Shown here in pieces: positions 1-12,424 of a DNA stretch of 64,000 nt. The position numbers and the translations under genes were made by a program. The stretch covers positions 21,200,518-21,264,517 of the forward strand of contig NC_092236.1 in assembly GCF_036320965.1 (NCBI RefSeq), in the 5' to 3' direction. The stretch comes from Panulirus ornatus. Taxonomy: Eukaryota; Arthropoda; Malacostraca; Decapoda; Palinuridae. Under the pieces are notes generated by a model. That model had not been told where the DNA came from, made no database searches, and worked only from the letters and a program-made list of their open reading frames with translations. Every line of letters starts with the position of its first letter. Position 1 is the first letter of the stretch.

Positions 1-559
1 TAGGTTTTGGGAGGCAGACTTTTGTGATGTTAATCATGTGGGGTTTCCTGCATAGAGTGGAGCATATGGCTGTATCCAAAACCTTCATGTTTTGCTGAAG
101 TGAATCATGATGCTTCGAAAATAAATTGAGGATAACTAGCGACACTTAGAAAGGAATGTAAGTAAAGACTGCATTTTCAGCGCAGCTGAATTTAACCTGG
201 TTTCCAATTCCTCGTCCAGAAATGTTGCACAATTCCAAATTAAAAGTGGGGATATTTACAGCGCAAGAAAGAGAGCAAATATTAGAGTGAGGGAGAGGTT
301 AGTAAATTGAAGTTTGCAGAGCAGAATTAACAACGCAAGACTGAATAGAGTTAGAAGATGAAGAGAGAAGACGCTATAGGAGAGAATCCTTAAAAGCGCT
401 ACTACTGATAAGAAAAGAAAAGTCTCTTTATCAACGCCTATTGCAATGGCCCGGCAAGAAACGGAAGCTATGCGTTAGAGAACAAAGAGAAACAGAAAAG
501 CCAAAGGTCTGAAGTTTGGAAATCAAACTTGTCACTGCCTAAGGAACTGTCAAGGGCCG

Positions 560-1140
560 CAACAAAAGCTTCACCAAAATACCTAAGAGAAGAGGATCAG
601 AACTGAGTCACATAGGAGATCACCTGTAGAACTTGCTCTTCGAAATCCATATTGGTTACCTGAATGAAGGGAATGGTATTCTAAGTGAGAGTGGGAGTTA
701 GAGAGACCTTCAAAGAATTTGAATATAGCAAGTGTGATAGCTGGAAGGATTAGAGCGGTCTCCTTTCTCAGGATGGGCTGCACTATGGGCTTCTAAGAAG
801 AAAGAAAATTTTGGGTTTTGAGACAGAGTTAGCTTAAAGGTGCAGACCCTCAGGACTCGAGGAGCAATGCCATCTGGGTCATATACCTCGTACACTTGCA
901 GCTGGGAAAGTACTTGGAAGACCGTGCTCTAGGAAATCTAGGAGAGGACATATAGGTACAATGAGGGGAGACAGAAGCGGGGGACTAGATGCTAGATCAT
1001 CCAGCACAGATTTAGGGCAAAAAAAAGGTGCCGAAAAGAGCGGATTTATCATCTGGAAAGTTAGCTATAGACTGATAAAGTCGAGGAAAGGAGAAAAGGC
1101 TGATTTACAGAAGTTATTGGAGATGCTTTTCATTAAGACC
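560..1140 (-). mobile_element. Jockey-like LINE fossil (RT N-terminal part)
   Basis: On the minus strand, frame-shifted pieces read DPDGIAPRVLR, EKGDRSNPSSY and QYGFRRASSTGDLL. These correspond to Jockey-type reverse transcriptase PDGIPxxVLK, KKGDRSNPSNYRPI and QYGFRKxRSTGDLL, in the right order. It has many frameshifts and stops. Confidence 0.7.
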
Positions 1141-1197
1141 AGAAAGCTTTACCAGTAGACGAAGAAGAACCTGAAGAAATAAAAGAACTATGGGTTT

Positions 1198-1368
1198 AAA
1201 CTCCATAGTGTAGCGGTTAGTAACCCTGATCATGATGCATTCATGGGACAGCCAGAGTCGAGCGCATAGGTTCGAATCGTTTTTGCGGCAGTTGGTGCCC
1301 AGTCAACCCAGCTGTTCATCCACTCATAGGTGTTGGTCGATGAAATGGATACCGAGCTCTGGCGAGGA
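1198..1368 (+). mobile_element. tRNA-derived SINE
   Basis: A box A-like tagtgtagcggttag at 1206-1220 and box B ggttcgaatc at 1269-1278 have tRNA-like spacing. The following sequence (caacccagctgttcatccac) matches the copy at 46018-46195. It directly abuts the 5' truncation of a LINE-R copy. Confidence 0.75.
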
Positions 1369-1985
1369 TATGTTGGAAATGAAATGTTTGAGGACAATAT
1401 GTGGTGTGAGGTGGTTTGATCAAGTAAGTAATGAAAGGGTAAGAGAGATGTGTGGTAATAAAAAGAGTGTGGTTGAGAGAGCAGAAGAGGGTGTATTGAA
1501 ATGGTTAGGCCACATGGAGAGAAGGAGTGAGGAAAGATTGACAAAGAGGATATATGTGTCAGAGGTAGAGGGAACGAGGAGAAGCGGGAGACCAAGGTGG
1601 AGGTGGAAGGATGGAGTGAAAAAGATTTTGAGTGATCGGGTCCTGAACATACAAGAGGATGAAAGGCGTGCAAAGAATAGAGTGAATTGGAACGATGTGG
1701 TATACCGGGATCGACGTGCTGTCAATGGATCGAACCAAGGCATGTGATGCGTCTGGGGTAAACCATGGAAAGTTTTGTAGGGCCTGGATGTGAAAAGGGA
1801 GCTGTGGTTTCTATGCATTATACATGACAACTAGAGACTGAGTGTGAACGAATGTGGCCTTTTTTATCTTTTCCTAGCGCTACCTCTTACGCCCATGGCG
1901 GGGGAGGGGGAGGGGGTATTTCATGTGAGCCGAGGTTTCCTGGCACCACCTTACTGAGGTGGGAAACGGCGATCAAGAATAATAA
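1366..1985 (+). mobile_element. LINE-R 3' fragment (RT C-terminus plus tail)
   Basis: An open frame from about 1371 to 1746 encodes the post-RT C-terminal region ([52 protein letters not shown]). The tail ends in a variant terminal hairpin at 1946-1962 and an A-rich aataataaa. It is 5'-truncated. Confidence 0.88.
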
Positions 1986-2029
1986 ATGTGAGGAAGGCAA
2001 GAAAGTTATCTCGGATGAATGACAGAAAA

Positions 2030-2191
2030 GGCTACATTAGTTCACACTCAGTCTCTAGCTGATATGTGTAATGCACCGATACCACAGCTCCCTTTCCACA
2101 TCCAATCCCCACAAAACTTTACATGATTAATCCCAGACGAATCACATGCTTTGGTTCAACCCATTGACAGCACGTCGACCCCGGTACACCA

Positions 2192-2195
<4 letters not shown>
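2030..2195 (-). mobile_element. LINE-R tail fragment, inverted relative to the preceding copy
   Basis: The reverse complement matches 1694-1861 over its whole length (DVVYRGRRAVNGLNQSM coding end plus 3' UTR), forming the second arm of a foldback. It is cut off by an AT tract at 2196. Confidence 0.82.

Positions 2196-2277
<82 letters not shown>
2196..2277. repeat. (AT)n microsatellite
   Basis: About 40 perfect AT units between two LINE-R fragments. Confidence 0.98.
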
Positions 2278-2279
<2 letters not shown>

Positions 2280-2899
2280 ATTTTTCTTATCTATTTGCTT
2301 TGTCGCTGTCTCCCGCGTTAGCGAGGTAGCGCAAGGAAACAGACGAAAGAATGGCCCAACCCACCCACATACACATGTATATACATACACGTCCACACAC
2401 GCAAATATACATACCTATACATCTCAACGTATACATATATATGCACACACAGACATATACATATATACACATGTACATAATTCATACTGTCTGCCTTTAT
2501 TCATTCCCATCGCCACCCCGCCACAAATGTAATAACACCCCCTCCCCCCTCATGTGCGCGAGGTAGCGCTAGGAAGACAACAAAGGCCCCATTCGTTCAT
2601 ACTGTCTGTAGCTGTCATGTAATAATGCACCGGAATCACAGCTCCCGTTCCGCATCCAGGCCCCACAGAACTTTCCATGGTTTACCCCAGACGCTTCACA
2701 TGCTCTGGTTCAATCCATTGACAGCACGTCGACCCCGGTATACCACATCGTTCCAATTCACTCTATTCCTTGCACGCCTTTCACCATCCTGCATGTTCAG
2801 GCCCCGATCACTCAAAATCTTTTTCACTCCATCTTTCCACCTCCAATTAGGTCTCCCACTTCTCGTTCCCTCCACCTCAGACACATATATCCTCTTGGT

Positions 2900-2900
<1 letters not shown>
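2278..2900 (-). mobile_element. LINE-R 3' fragment with long tail
   Basis: In minus orientation, 3' hairpin tcccgcgttagcgaggtag at 2311-2329, then the AC/AT-rich tail, a second hairpin-like block near 2550-2575, then the C-terminal coding end ([20 protein letters not shown]). The 5' end is truncated exactly at a GA tract. Confidence 0.88.

Positions 2901-2975
<75 letters not shown>
2901..2975. repeat. (GA)n microsatellite
   Basis: Perfect GA run that abuts the truncated 5' end of a minus-strand LINE. Confidence 0.98.
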
Positions 2976-2978
<3 letters not shown>

Positions 2979-3640
2979 TTCTCGAGTAGGGCTTCAGTTA
3001 CTCTTGCCGTCTCAGCCAACATAAAAAGAAAAAACTACGATAATGGGAAGGACGTCTCCAGCACATGTTTCGCGCGGGAAAAGACCAACTGTCTCGTTGG
3101 GAAAGCAATAAAAAAGGTCGGGAAGAACTATTAAGGGCGGCAACACCGCACGTTTAGTGCTACATCCTGGGCTTGTTTTGCTCTAGAGAAATGAGTCTAG
3201 TTTATACCCACGCCCACAAGATGAGGGTTCGACAGTGCACTTTATTAACGATGTATCCAGGACTCGCTCAGTTAAATCCAGACTTTAATTAAGGTATTTA
3301 GTGGGGACACTCCCACGAAAACAAGATTCCACCAAGACCTTTCTTTTACATGTATTATGGAGCACATCACTGACACACAAAGGAACATTGTGTATTTCTA
3401 TGCTGGGAAAAATGAATCTAAGAAATTTCCTACAGACGAGTTTCCCTTCCACGACGTGTTGTATCATTAGAGGAAATATATACGTTGGAGGGTGACCACA
3501 ATTACTCATACATAATGTGGATATTCAGTACAAATGTGTTGATGGAACTGATGTGCGGGGGCTGTGCTGTGGATGAGGATCCATGAAGAATGAATCCCAA
3601 ACTAAATCTAACAAACAAGACAAAATCCCAAAAGAATGGT
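2976..3640. other. Unassigned stretch
   Basis: No convincing coding, repeat or RNA feature seen; the open frames here are short and lack recognisable motifs. Confidence 0.5.
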
Positions 3641-3806
3641 AACAAAAACAATAACAACAAAACAACACCAATAATAATAATAAAATGGTGTTGATAATTA
3701 TGGTAATGATGAATAAAAAATTATGATGATAAAGAATATGATAATAATAATAATGATAATAGAAATGATAATGATGTTAATGATAGTAAAGATGATGATG
3801 GGATTT
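3640..3806. repeat. Degenerate trinucleotide repeat (AAC/AAT/GAT)
   Basis: Imperfect runs of aac, aataat and gatgat units, strongly A-rich. Confidence 0.8.
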
Positions 3807-3821
3807 CTTCCTCTCCCTCTA

Positions 3822-4320
3822 TAGGACATGTTTATCTCCAACACATGTCACATAGAACACGTTTATCTCTAACACATGCCACATAGAACACGTTTATCTC
3901 TAACACATGCTACATAGAACACGTTTGTCTCTAACGCATGCCACATGGAACACGTTTATCTCTAACACATGCCACATAGAACACGTTTATCTCTAACACA
4001 TGCCACATAGAACACGTTTATCTCTAACGCATGCCACAAAGAACACGTTTATCTCTAACGCATGCCACAAAGAACACGTTTATCTCTAACGCATGCCACA
4101 TAGAACACGTTTATCTCTAAAGCATGCCACATAGAACACGTTATCTCTAACGCATGCCACATAGAACACGTTTATCTCTAATGCATGCCACATAGAACAC
4201 GTTTATCTCTAACGCATGCCACATAGAACACGTTTATCTCTAACACATGCCACATAGAACACGTTTATCTCTAACACATGCCACATAGAACACGCTTATC
4301 TCCAACGCACTGCCACATAG
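3822..4320 (+). repeat. 31-bp minisatellite
   Basis: About 16 copies of a unit like gaacacgtttatctctaaca + catgccacata (31 bp). They are nearly identical in the middle, with single-base variants (acgcatgcc, acacatgcc) and one 1-bp deletion near 4140. Confidence 0.96.
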
Positions 4321-4600
4321 GATGCGTGCATCTTCAACATATTACCACACAGGAAACATGTATATCTATTCTCCACCACACTGCCACACAGTTCATATGT
4401 ATTTCCACCAAACTGTCACACATAATACATGCATTACTAATACATTGCCATTGCCATACAGGACAAATGCGCCTCTACCACACTGCCACACAGGACAGAT
4501 GTCTCCACCACACCGCCGTACACCACAACTGCTTCACAGATCACATGCATCTCCACCATGCTGCCACACAGAACACATGCATCACCATCTCTACAACAGC
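4320..4600 (+). repeat. Decayed continuation of the 31-bp array
   Basis: Recurrent ctgccacacaggaca and catgcatctccacca segments at irregular spacing look like older, diverged units of the preceding minisatellite. The open frames across it are a by-product. Confidence 0.7.
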
Positions 4601-4689
4601 AGATGCAAGAGGAACTACACAGGGAAAAAGGGATGTAGTAACACGTCTTTCCTGAAAACATCATTCATGCATCAAATTCCTGCATCATC

Positions 4690-5015
4690 CACCTCTGCAG
4701 CACTGGGGTAAGCAGCTAGCTCCAAGCCTCCACCTCTTAACACTGGGCCCCTAACCAGCCCCAAGCTTCCATCTCTGCAACACTGGGTCCCCTCAGCCAA
4801 CCACATTCCCCCATTTCAGCAACACAAACTCCTACAACAAGCCACAGTCCTCCATTTCTGCAACGCTGGGTCCATCAGCCAGCCCTAAGTCTCCATCTCT
4901 GCAACACAGGCTTCCTCAGGAAGCGCTAAGCCTCTCCATCTGCAACACAGGCTTCCTCAGGAAGCCCCAAGCCTCTGCCTCTGCAACACTGGGGACAGCA
5001 GCCAGCCCCGATCCC
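4690..5015 (+). repeat. Degenerate tandem repeat, about 46-bp unit
   Basis: Seven or so units of the type ctccatctctgcaacactgg followed by gtcccctcagccagccccaa. The best pair is at ~4895-4975 with the direct repeat aacacaggcttcctcaggaa. Confidence 0.8.
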
Positions 5016-6000
5016 CCATCCGGGTTCCAGGCCTGACACTGTTTACCTCGGGGAATATTTGCTTTCACCACCAGGGCCCCGATGTTATTGTGAGCCCTGG
5101 CCCCGGTGACGACCACACCAGTAATGAGGGACGTGTACTTGACAACCTTGCAAGAAAAGTCTGCTTCTGGCAACCGTGGAAAAAAAAAAAGATGTAGTTG
5201 ACAGCTGCTGTTTCCTTCTATCATCAACTTTGTAGTATCTCAAGATTAAGTGTTGATCATATAACATTCTAGATCGCTGTCTTCACTCTCAAAAGTTTGC
5301 CTCCTCTGGCCAGAGAGCTATAAGTGATGGAGGTCGCGTATAAATCGTTTACTTCGTTTACTCAGAAAGTCGACTTTCACGATTCGTTATGAGTATTTTA
5401 CTGTTTTTCTCTCTCGATCTTTGGTGTGTTTGGCGCATACTTGCAAAGTTTCTAAATCCATTTCCTCCACACACCGGCTGAAGTGCATGTGTCCCGAAAT
5501 GGCCGCCCGGGAAATGTTCATCATGAGTTCTTTTTCCATCATTTCCCAACACAGTGGTCAAGGCTCCAGGCCTGTTTTTATCGTCTGAAAATCTACTCGT
5601 CCAGAGCCAGTGACTGAGCCTTTTACATACACGATCAGACAGACAAACTGACAGTTAAAACATTCCAGAAAGACGGAGTCAATGCAGCATCTTTTTCCCC
5701 CCATAACTTTTAATCTCATCATGAATCAATGTTTCATGACTTTCTGTAAAGGTAATAATCAGTACTTATCAACATCCTGGTCCGTGCTTGATTAAAAGAG
5801 GAAAGTTTCATCAGGCAAATCCTTACTTTTCTTCTATTATTGGACCCGAAGAGAGAGAAAGAGAGACTGGTACGTGATTGAAAATTCACGACTGATTACA
5901 TCAGGGATCGGGGAGAAGATATTGGCCACACGCTAGGGGTGAGAGGGCCGCTGGAGACACCAGAGACAGTACCTGGCGCCACCTACAACATCCTCTGAAT
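5016..6000. other. Unassigned stretch
   Basis: No gene or repeat could be supported; short poly(A) run near 5180 only. Confidence 0.45.
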
Positions 6001-6260
6001 ACTTTCTGCGTCACTAATATTATCGCGCACCACCTGCACCCCTGTACACTTACACTCACCTATACCACCTGCACACACCTAAGTTACTAGAACTCACGCA
6101 TACCACCTATATCACTAACCCATACGACATGTATCATCATAATATCAAATATGCCCAAGCCTTCCTACACCCATGCACATCACACGTACTTTACCACACC
6201 ATCCACGTATACTACTAGTCACAATATCTGTCTATATCAGTGGAACCTTCCTACACTACC
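6000..6260. repeat. CA-rich degenerate repeat
   Basis: Loose recurrences of cacctacacc/taccacctata-like words; similar sequence recurs at 6645-6810 and 8480-8660, suggesting one old array split by insertions (the MITE and a LINE). Confidence 0.45.
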
Positions 6261-6294
6261 TTCATCCAGGGACACCACGAACGACACTATAGAC

Positions 6295-6613
6295 TAGGGC
6301 TATTCAATTATTTTAGGAATACGACCGCATTATGACATTCTAATCAATGGAAGGGCCATACATTTACCTAATCTCCATTTTTTTCTCTAAACACTTATGC
6401 ATAAAAAAAAAACGAAAAATAGAACTGATCACGTTTCATTTAGCTAATTAATACAGTTGGTCACGATGATAATCTATTCATGTAGCATTTCGTACTTGGA
6501 TAAATAAATAAATTTCACTAGTCTATTCTAATTCTTCTGAGTCTGTCAAAGAGCCAATGAAAAACCACTCATGGGCCGGATCTGGCCCGCGGGCCGCCAC
6601 TTGAACAGCTCTG
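6295..6613. mobile_element. hAT-type MITE with 8-bp target site duplication
   Basis: Imperfect terminal inverted repeats (tagggctattcaa at 6295; reverse complement of ttgaacagctctg at the right end) are flanked by ctatagac (6287-6294) and ctttagac (6614-6621), 7 of 8 identical. The internal ggcccgcgggccgccacttg is typical of hAT elements. Confidence 0.8.
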
Positions 6614-6829
6614 CTTTAGACCATAGGTTCCTTCTACATCAAATGGATCTATATACATATTCATCTGTTCCTTCTTCCTCCTGGATCACTTGCAACCACC
6701 TGCGCCGAGCTTCAATAACAGTGTCCTTTCACTTCAGTTGTACCACTTACACCCATTTACATACCCAGCACCCACGTACACCACCTACAACTACGCCCTC
6801 CCAGAAACACTCAATAGGCAAAGACGGAG

Positions 6830-8370
6830 ACATCAAAGTGAGGCTAGAAAGCGAACCAATCCTGAAACTACCTCAAAAAAGGTTACGAATGCTAAATGAA
6901 GTGAATGTTCGACAGAATATAATGTTCACAGTTGCATATGGAGTGGTATCAAATGGAAAAGAGCCAGAGTTAAAGGATAGAATGAGGGAAAACAAACGTG
7001 ATGTTATTGGAGTCGAGGAGACAAAACTTACTACAGAGTTACGAGAGGATTGAATCTGTCTTGGTGGCATCTGATAACAAAGATGGAAGGAGAAGACACA
7101 CCAGGACGGGTACTGACTCTCTTGATAAGAAGTTTCAGGAAATAGTGGTGGTTGGTCCATGCTTACAGTACATAATGAGATGAATGGTTTGGAATGAACT
7201 GGAGAGCGGTGTTGATAATTCATTATCCTCCAAAGAATTTCAATGAATCACGTTGAATGAACAAATATAATAATGGAGGAAAAATCAGGATGGCACAGGA
7301 AGAAGCCACACAAGGACTCCTCGAAGAGGGAAATTCTAATAATGGAGATTTCAACTACGTAGCAAGAGACTCGGGGAAATTCATAGACAATAGTCACGGA
7401 AACACAATATCATCAAGGGTATAGAAGAAAGTTTCCTATATCGGTTTGCCACAATGATCAGTGCGACTAAAATTCATCATCACTAAATCCTACAGTAGGA
7501 TGAAGATTAAAGATATCAGATGTGGTACACTTAATGGAAGAAGTAATCACATGTAATTGTGTTTATGTGATAAATCAGGACATAAACAGATCAAACAAGA
7601 AATGAAACAGAACAAGAACATCTTTTGGAAACATAAACTTGGAAGTGTAGTTAAGTAACCATGGTACTGATCATTCCCATTGAATGTTATGTGAAATTTA
7701 CAGTGGATACCTCTAACTGCAAATAAAGAGTAAAATAAAAGGGGTATGGCTCAGTAGAAGACGTCAGAAAGCAAAAGAGCTTGGAGATGTACTGTTGTGG
7801 AGATATTGGTGACACTACAGCTAGTCAACTTGTGAATATATAACAGAGGAAGGAATGAGTATGTGAGGCATAACAAAGCAATTGTAGGAAAACTCTGAAA
7901 AGAATGTTGTGGACGAGGCAGGAAATAATCCAAAATTTTTCTACAAATCTATCAGGAAGGAATCGTCGTTAAAGAGCAGGTCATCAGGCTAAGAGATTCA
8001 GAAGGAAGAGATGTAGATGATAACATGAAGGTATTCTTGAGATAAATGACAAGTTTAAAAATGCTCTCACAAAGGAAGACACTGTTACCCTAGTACTACT
8101 GGGACGGACTGGTGAGGAGGTCTTAGAAAATACTAAACTTGTCAGAAGACACATGAAAAGATTGTTGAATGGCCTTGACCTATACAAGGTTCACGATCCT
8201 GATGAAGTTTCTCATTTGACAGACCATCTGAAATGTGGTTCAGTATGTCAGTGGAAGAAATTAGAGTGCCAATGGAGCCAATGGAGTTGGGGAGTGCAAA
8301 TGTCATATCTTAGTTTAAGAAAGAAGGCCAGGTAGATGTACTGAAATACAGACCAATTCCTGTACATAGC
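6830..8370 (+). mobile_element. Old LINE fossil with endonuclease and early RT motifs
   Basis: In order: an endonuclease N-terminal piece (RDVIGVEETKLTTELRED ~6988-7050), the GDFNYVARDS motif of APE endonucleases (~7339-7368), and FKKEGQVDVLKYRPIPV (~8311-8361), equivalent to the RT entry motif IFKKG...NYRPVSL. Many frameshifts and stops; CR1-like group is a guess. Confidence 0.6.
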
Positions 8371-8386
8371 AGTAGCCGCATCCACC

Positions 8387-8390
<4 letters not shown>

Positions 8391-8418
<28 letters not shown>

Positions 8419-8429
8419 GACACACACAC

Positions 8430-8483
<54 letters not shown>
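8391..8483. repeat. (CA)n microsatellite
   Basis: Nearly perfect CA run with few interruptions, at the 3' end of a LINE fossil. Confidence 0.98.
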
Positions 8484-8487
<4 letters not shown>

Positions 8488-8659
8488 CTTCCTACAAAAT
8501 GTACAGCTTGCTACACCACCTCCACCAAACTACACCCGCCTAAACCACCTATATCCATCGAAGCATCTGGTCCCACTTGCATCATCCAAACATAGATACA
8601 TCAGCTACATTAGTATACACTACAGCACCTACACTCACGTACATCACAAATACAATGTA

Positions 8660-10350
8660 TAGCGAAATGGAACTGTGAAAAAGTCAGAGTTTATCTTGTT
8701 GAAAATATCCCAGAGTTAACAATGGGGTAAAAAGCTTCCGGAAAAAAGAATAAAGGATTCCTCAGAGATTCCAAAAAATAACAAAAAGTTCTCTAAATGA
8801 CTTCCAGAGAGTTCTGGAATAATAAGCAAAGCCTTTACTTAAGTGGCCCGGTAGAAACGTTCGCTATACGAGGACAGAAATACCTCCACAACGCTAATGG
8901 ATGTGCTATAAATAAGGAGAGGAAATGTGAAGGAAAAATACGACGAAAGTTTAGCAAATGTGAAATGTGGCGAAGGAAAACTCTCAGGCATTAAAATGTA
9001 CTAAAGAATACTCGCTAACGACAGAAAACGGGGACCTACGACCATTAACGCCAGGGTACAAAAGATGGACAAGAAGGCATAAAACTCCCCAAGATATGGC
9101 GGAAACCTGGCTACAAAGAGCATCGGACGACAGAATATTCTTTTACAAGGGAATCTTAAGCAAAAGAATATTCATTGATGAAAATTCCCTTGGAATACTA
9201 AGCACGCAGTGCTCAGAAACAAGGATATATTCACCAAGTCCAGCTAACCAAAGTTAAGTCTATACGCAATCCATTAAGTTCTCGAGATTAAACCATTTAT
9301 TTTTCTCGTTCTAATTCCATCCTCTGGGGAGACAACAAGATCCGCTCCACGACCCACAAATCCTCCTTCACTATCTGGAGACAACTTCATTACCCTCACA
9401 GGCAGTACTGTAAAGCGAACATCAGAAGAAAACGAACTCATGAGAAGACCAGGGCATTTTCGAAATAATTTTATATCACAAAGAAAACGGACCCTCAGGG
9501 CATGAAAGAAGGAATGCAGGGGTTTGAACCTTACCCGTTTTCTGTTTCTGTGCACGTTACTGCTCACGTGTACTGTCTGTGGGTCATGGCAGGAGGCGCT
9601 GGGGCTGCATTTCGAGGCACATCCAACGGAACATATCTATTGTTTCGGCGGCTGGTTACTGAGGTAGTAACCTCCACATTTTATACGTAGGGACGCTCTT
9701 TGTAAACAGTGAGGGAGAGACGCATTGGTGATGGGAGGAGGAGGATGATGATGCTTTTGACTGGAGAGATTCGGGGTAGTATAGTAAGTCACTTTAAGCG
9801 GAAGAAGTCGGGAGTAACTGCTACAAGCACTCAAGGCTAGGAGGGCTATGGAATTACCTGCCATAACTTGCAAAGTGGGGAAGCTGGAGGAATATCTGTG
9901 GCTCTGTGACCATGGTGGGATATGGATACAGTATGTGCAGTCACTTACCGTGAGGAGTGAGAGTAACGAGACGTAAAGCAATTTACGACGGAGGAGACTG
10001 GACGTACGAGGACGCATATTCTGGTATTTGGATACTAAAGGACGATAGTAGAAGTGATGTTCTGTATGATGGAAGACGTCATTCCCCTCGCCACGTACCT
10101 GGGGAAAAATTATTACCAGTTAACAATGTTGTTTCTCATGTTACTAACCCTAGATAGTAATTAGGCTACAGACAACAGACGCCCAAAGGAACTCCTGCCG
10201 TCCTGAGTGCTGAAGTGATGCCTGGAACCACCTTACACCCTCCGTGTCAGGAATGTTGGCCTCACTTTCCCTCTAATTAAAACCAAATAAACACGCTAGA
10301 TAACATCTTTTCGCAATCTGGATTATAAAACTATCATCCTTAATCTGTTT
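8660..10350. other. Unassigned stretch
   Basis: No gene, recognised domain or repeat family supported on either strand. Open frames of 60-126 codons here show no recognisable motifs. Confidence 0.45.
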
Positions 10351-10357
10351 TCCTTGT

Positions 10358-10362
10358 TCCCC

Positions 10363-10436
<74 letters not shown>

Positions 10437-10466
10437 CTCTCTCTCTCTCTTTCTCTCTCTCTAACC
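10358..10466. repeat. poly(C) run plus (CT)n microsatellite
   Basis: A run of about 14 C followed by CT repeats with two interruptions. Confidence 0.97.
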
Positions 10467-10940
10467 CTGTCTAGCTATTTATCTTCTCATGTCTTTCATG
10501 CAATATTTTTTCCCTTCCATTTGGGGGTCTGGCCTCGACGGGGGTTGGTGTTCATGGCTGGAGGCTTTGTCATGGAATGAGCTATTTTATGACGGAGTCT
10601 CCGGGCGCGGACGGGGGTCCTCGCCGGGGCCTGGTCTTGAATAGGAGAGGTAGGTGGGGGAAGGGCGGACAAAAAATGGAGAGAACATTTGTCACTTTTT
10701 AGACCTCCTTTTTTTTCTTTTATTTTTTACTCTTTTTTATACAGTTATACTTTTAACCAAGGCCTCGCATGGGTAAGGAATTCTTTCCCTGACTTGAAGT
10801 TTTATCTCAAAAGACTATTATACAGTGGGTGGAAATAGTAAAGCCCAAATCTTTAAGGTTGGCTACACCTTCCCCAGTAACTTGTTTAACTGACTCCATC
10901 CTAGACGACCCAGGGGTCTCCATGACAACAGCAATTACTC
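10467..10940. other. Unassigned stretch
   Basis: G-rich around 10520-10680, T-rich around 10700-10750. Nothing identifiable. Confidence 0.4.
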
Positions 10941-10949
10941 ATCTCAAGG

Positions 10950-11430
10950 TCCAGGCTGGCACCCTGCTACCACACACCAAGCGGCAGGTCACAGGCTGGC
11001 CCCCTGCTGCGGGTTTACCACACACCAAGCGGCAGGTCCCAGGCTGGCACCCTGCTACCACACACCAAGCGGCAGGTCCCAGGCTGGCCCCCTGCTACCA
11101 CACACCAAGCGGCAGGTCCCATGCTGGCCCCCTGCTGCGGGTCTACCACACACCAAGCGGCAGGTCCCAGGCTGGCACCCTGCTACCACACACCAAGCGG
11201 CAGGTCCCAGGCTGGCCCCCTGCTGCGGGTCTACCACACACCAAGCGGCAGGGGCCAGCAGGTCCCAGGCTGGACCCCTGCTGAGAGTCTACTACACACT
11301 AAGCGGCAGGTCCCAGGCTGGCCCCCTGCTGTGGGTCTGCCACACACCAAGCAGAAGACCCCAGGCTGGACCCCAGTTGCATGTCTACCACACACCAAGC
11401 AGAAGGTCCCACGGTGGCACCCTAGCACTA
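10950..11430 (+). repeat. 40/49-bp minisatellite with two alternating unit types
   Basis: Units read ccaggctggcaccctgctac + cacacaccaagcggcaggtc (40 bp). A longer type inserts a tgcgggtct-like block before taccacac. About 11 units, decaying to the right up to ~11510. Long open frames on both strands are side effects of the repeat. Confidence 0.93.
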
Positions 11431-11519
11431 GTGCACCTGAAAACAAGCAACAGGGTTCAGGCCGGCACCCTGCTACTATTGCAACACTCGCCTAGCGACA
11501 GAGCCTGGGCCGACACCCA

Positions 11520-12338
11520 ACTAATGGTTTTTTTTTTTTTTTTCCAAAAAAGGACTAAAATCTGAATAAAGTTATTCTTTGTCACTTATTCCTGTATAAA
11601 AACGTTTAATCTCGAGTTTATCTGTTCGTATTTGTGCACTATTTTCAACTGTTATTGATGAATTTCGGGCTTACCCGTGTCTCAGTTTTACCATGACATA
11701 TCAGGAGCACAAAGACGATACCAAGAAAAACGAACCCTACCTAAAAAATATCTCTTCCATTTTTCAGAATTCTGTGAAACACACGAATTCTCGAAAAAAA
11801 ATGGTGTATTGTGGATATGGAAGAGGAATGATAAAACTGAATATATATCGACAAGGAGAGGATAGAAAAGATGATGAACGGGGCGAATCTTTAGGACGGG
11901 TTGGGAGGTCCGGAGTCATAAGAAGCACCTCAACATCCTCCTCGTCCCTCTCCCGGGTTCTGCCTCAGACAGAACTCTGGTCGATCCTCACAACGTCACA
12001 TAACACAACACAGAGAGTCTCTGAAACGTACTTAACTCTCCTTACAGCAAGAACATTCAATGTCATTCACATAAACAGCAGTAGTGCTCAACAAGCTCGT
12101 TTACTTTGATATCTTTTAAGACCAACGTACACTTCGTCAATAAAATGTTCAATAAACTGTTCACTGATATATATCACAAAGTTCTATAACGAATGATGAA
12201 TAGAGAACACATGAATGAGGAATCCCTCCTTCCTAAATTCAGCTTCGTATCACATTAAATCAGAAAATAGGCTCCTGTGCGGAGATACCAAGAATGACTG
12301 AGAGGGTTTTGAAGAGAGGGACAGATCTACAGTATACT

Positions 12339-12340
<2 letters not shown>
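11520..12340. other. Unassigned stretch with a poly(T) run
   Basis: Poly(T) at 11529-11543. A 138-codon open frame (11693-12106) has no recognisable domain and is not called as a gene. Confidence 0.4.

Positions 12341-12421
<81 letters not shown>
12341..12421. repeat. (GA)n microsatellite
   Basis: Perfect GA run abutting the 5' truncation of a plus-strand LINE-R fossil. Confidence 0.98.

Positions 12422-12424
<3 letters not shown>

Noticed and set aside
1206..1278. Functional tRNA gene
   Set aside because: Boxes A and B are present but no cloverleaf with paired acceptor stems can be drawn; the sequence recurs at 46018 with the same non-tRNA body, so it is a SINE.
4278..4711. Open frames of 125-129 codons rich in His/Thr/Cys
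   Set aside because: Fall within decayed units of the 31-bp array and have no domain; low-complexity artefact.
10829..11495. Open frames of 124-151 codons with HTKRQVPGW repeats
   Set aside because: Translation of the 40/49-bp minisatellite, open on both strands; no start context, domain or splice structure.
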